A stretch of 5,509 nt of DNA from an uncultured Lachnospiraceae bacterium (lineage in GTDB: Bacteria > Bacillota > Clostridia > Lachnospirales > Lachnospiraceae): positions 1 through 5,509 of the forward strand of contig CALZHV010000148.1 of the NCBI GenBank assembly GCA_945787485.1, written 5' to 3'. The notes beneath the pieces are model-generated. The model made no database searches, was not told the DNA's origin, and saw only the letters and a list, made by a program, of their open reading frames with translations. A program made the translations under genes and the position numbers. This document shows positions 5,098 through 5,509 of the stretch, in pieces. Every line of letters begins with the position of its first letter. Position 1 is the first letter of the stretch.

Positions 5098-5509
5098 CCG
5101 GATATTCCTTCATAACCTGAAGGAATTCATCAAAATGCTCATCAAATAATTGGGTAATTTTCGGGTCAAACTGACGACCTGCCTGACTCAATATTTCCTC
5201 ACGCGCCTGTTCAGGAGTCCAGGATTTCTTATAGCAACGTTTGCTTACCAGTGCATCAAATACATCAGCAACAGCCACGCAACGTGCATATTTATTAATG
5301 TTTTCACCCTCAAGGTTATTCTGATATCCCTTACCATCATAACGTTCATGGTGTTGCCAGGCTATACCGGCTGCAAGCTGCATAATCTCTCCCGGAGAGT
5401 TTTCCAAAAGCTTGTGTCCATAATCAACATGCTTTTTTATCTCTGCAAATTCTTCTTCTGTCAGCTTACCCGGTTTATGTAATATTTCACGTGGTACACA
5501 TATTTTACC
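5087..5509 (-). CDS. HD-GYP domain protein, N-terminus cut by window edge
   Basis: HD-GYP proteins are metal-dependent phosphodiesterases that typically linearise or hydrolyse cyclic di-GMP. The 141 visible residues are the C-terminal part of the catalytic domain. They begin GKICVPREILHKPGKLT, which normally follows the HD dyad immediately, so HD lies just outside the window. Visible metal or active-site residues are His27 (KKHVDYGHKLL), His53-His54 with Asp58-Gly59 in HHERYDGKGYQ (53-63), and Asp82 in VAVADVFDAL (78-87). The third letter of the family name is altered: GYQ instead of GYP. The remaining tail, RCYKKSWTPEQAREEI and GRQFDPKI, is standard for the domain. The coding frame runs to the window edge; an internal ATG at 5407 is not the start. 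Any sensor or receiver domain would lie upstream. The stop overlaps the start of a 41-codon frame. Confidence 0.93.
   Translation of the reverse strand, partial: GKICVPREILHKPGKLTEEEFAEIKKHVDYGHKLLENSPGEIMQLAAGIAWQHHERYDGKGYQNNLEGENINKYARCVAVADVFDALVSKRCYKKSWTPEQAREEILSQAGRQFDPKITQLFDEHFDEFLQVMKEYPDAS

Noticed and set aside
5150..5482. Plus-strand open frame of 110 codons
   Set aside because: It is antisense to the HD-GYP domain, which carries all family motifs on the minus strand.

Overview
The window comes from a low-GC Gram-positive bacterium, most likely a Clostridia member of the Lachnospiraceae type. This rests on the AT-rich sequence, the strong purine-rich Shine-Dalgarno (SD) sites (AAGGAGG, GGAGGTG) and the gene families present. 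The taxonomic placement is inference. Nearly everything is coded on the minus strand. One 50-codon gene on the plus strand is the exception.

Layout, following minus-strand transcription from high to low coordinates. (1) 5509-4034: the C-terminal part of an HD-GYP cyclic-di-GMP phosphodiesterase-type domain, cut by the window edge. It overlaps a 41-codon reading frame, which is followed by a PfkB/ribokinase-family sugar kinase resembling fructoselysine 6-kinase. A 32-codon frame with a good SD but a CTG start comes last. (2) 4015-3986: a perfect 11-bp hairpin separates this block from the convergent plus-strand gene (3800-3952) for a small, basic, proline-rich protein. (3) 3799-3564: a divergent intergenic region with a 12-bp palindrome on a good promoter and a second inverted repeat, upstream of an XRE-type regulator (3563-3240). 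(4) 3239-2226: a promoter-like stretch, a strong terminator hairpin, an extremely AT-rich orphan gene (3054-2362) and a second terminator. (5) 2032-1: a tightly overlapping operon encoding an ECF sigma factor, a six-helix membrane protein with a coiled-coil N-terminus, and an ABC transporter ATPase that runs off the window.

The sigma factor carries an in-frame amber codon exactly between region 2 and region 4, with the rest of region 4 intact. It is therefore either a very recent pseudogene or a protein made in full only by readthrough. The sigma / membrane protein / ABC arrangement suggests a stress-responsive export or resistance operon whose own sigma factor would control it, with the membrane protein as candidate anti-sigma or transporter subunit.

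The regulator, the AT-rich orphan gene and the small plus-strand gene look like an accessory island between two housekeeping-like blocks. No tRNA, rRNA, CRISPR array, transposase or prophage gene was seen.
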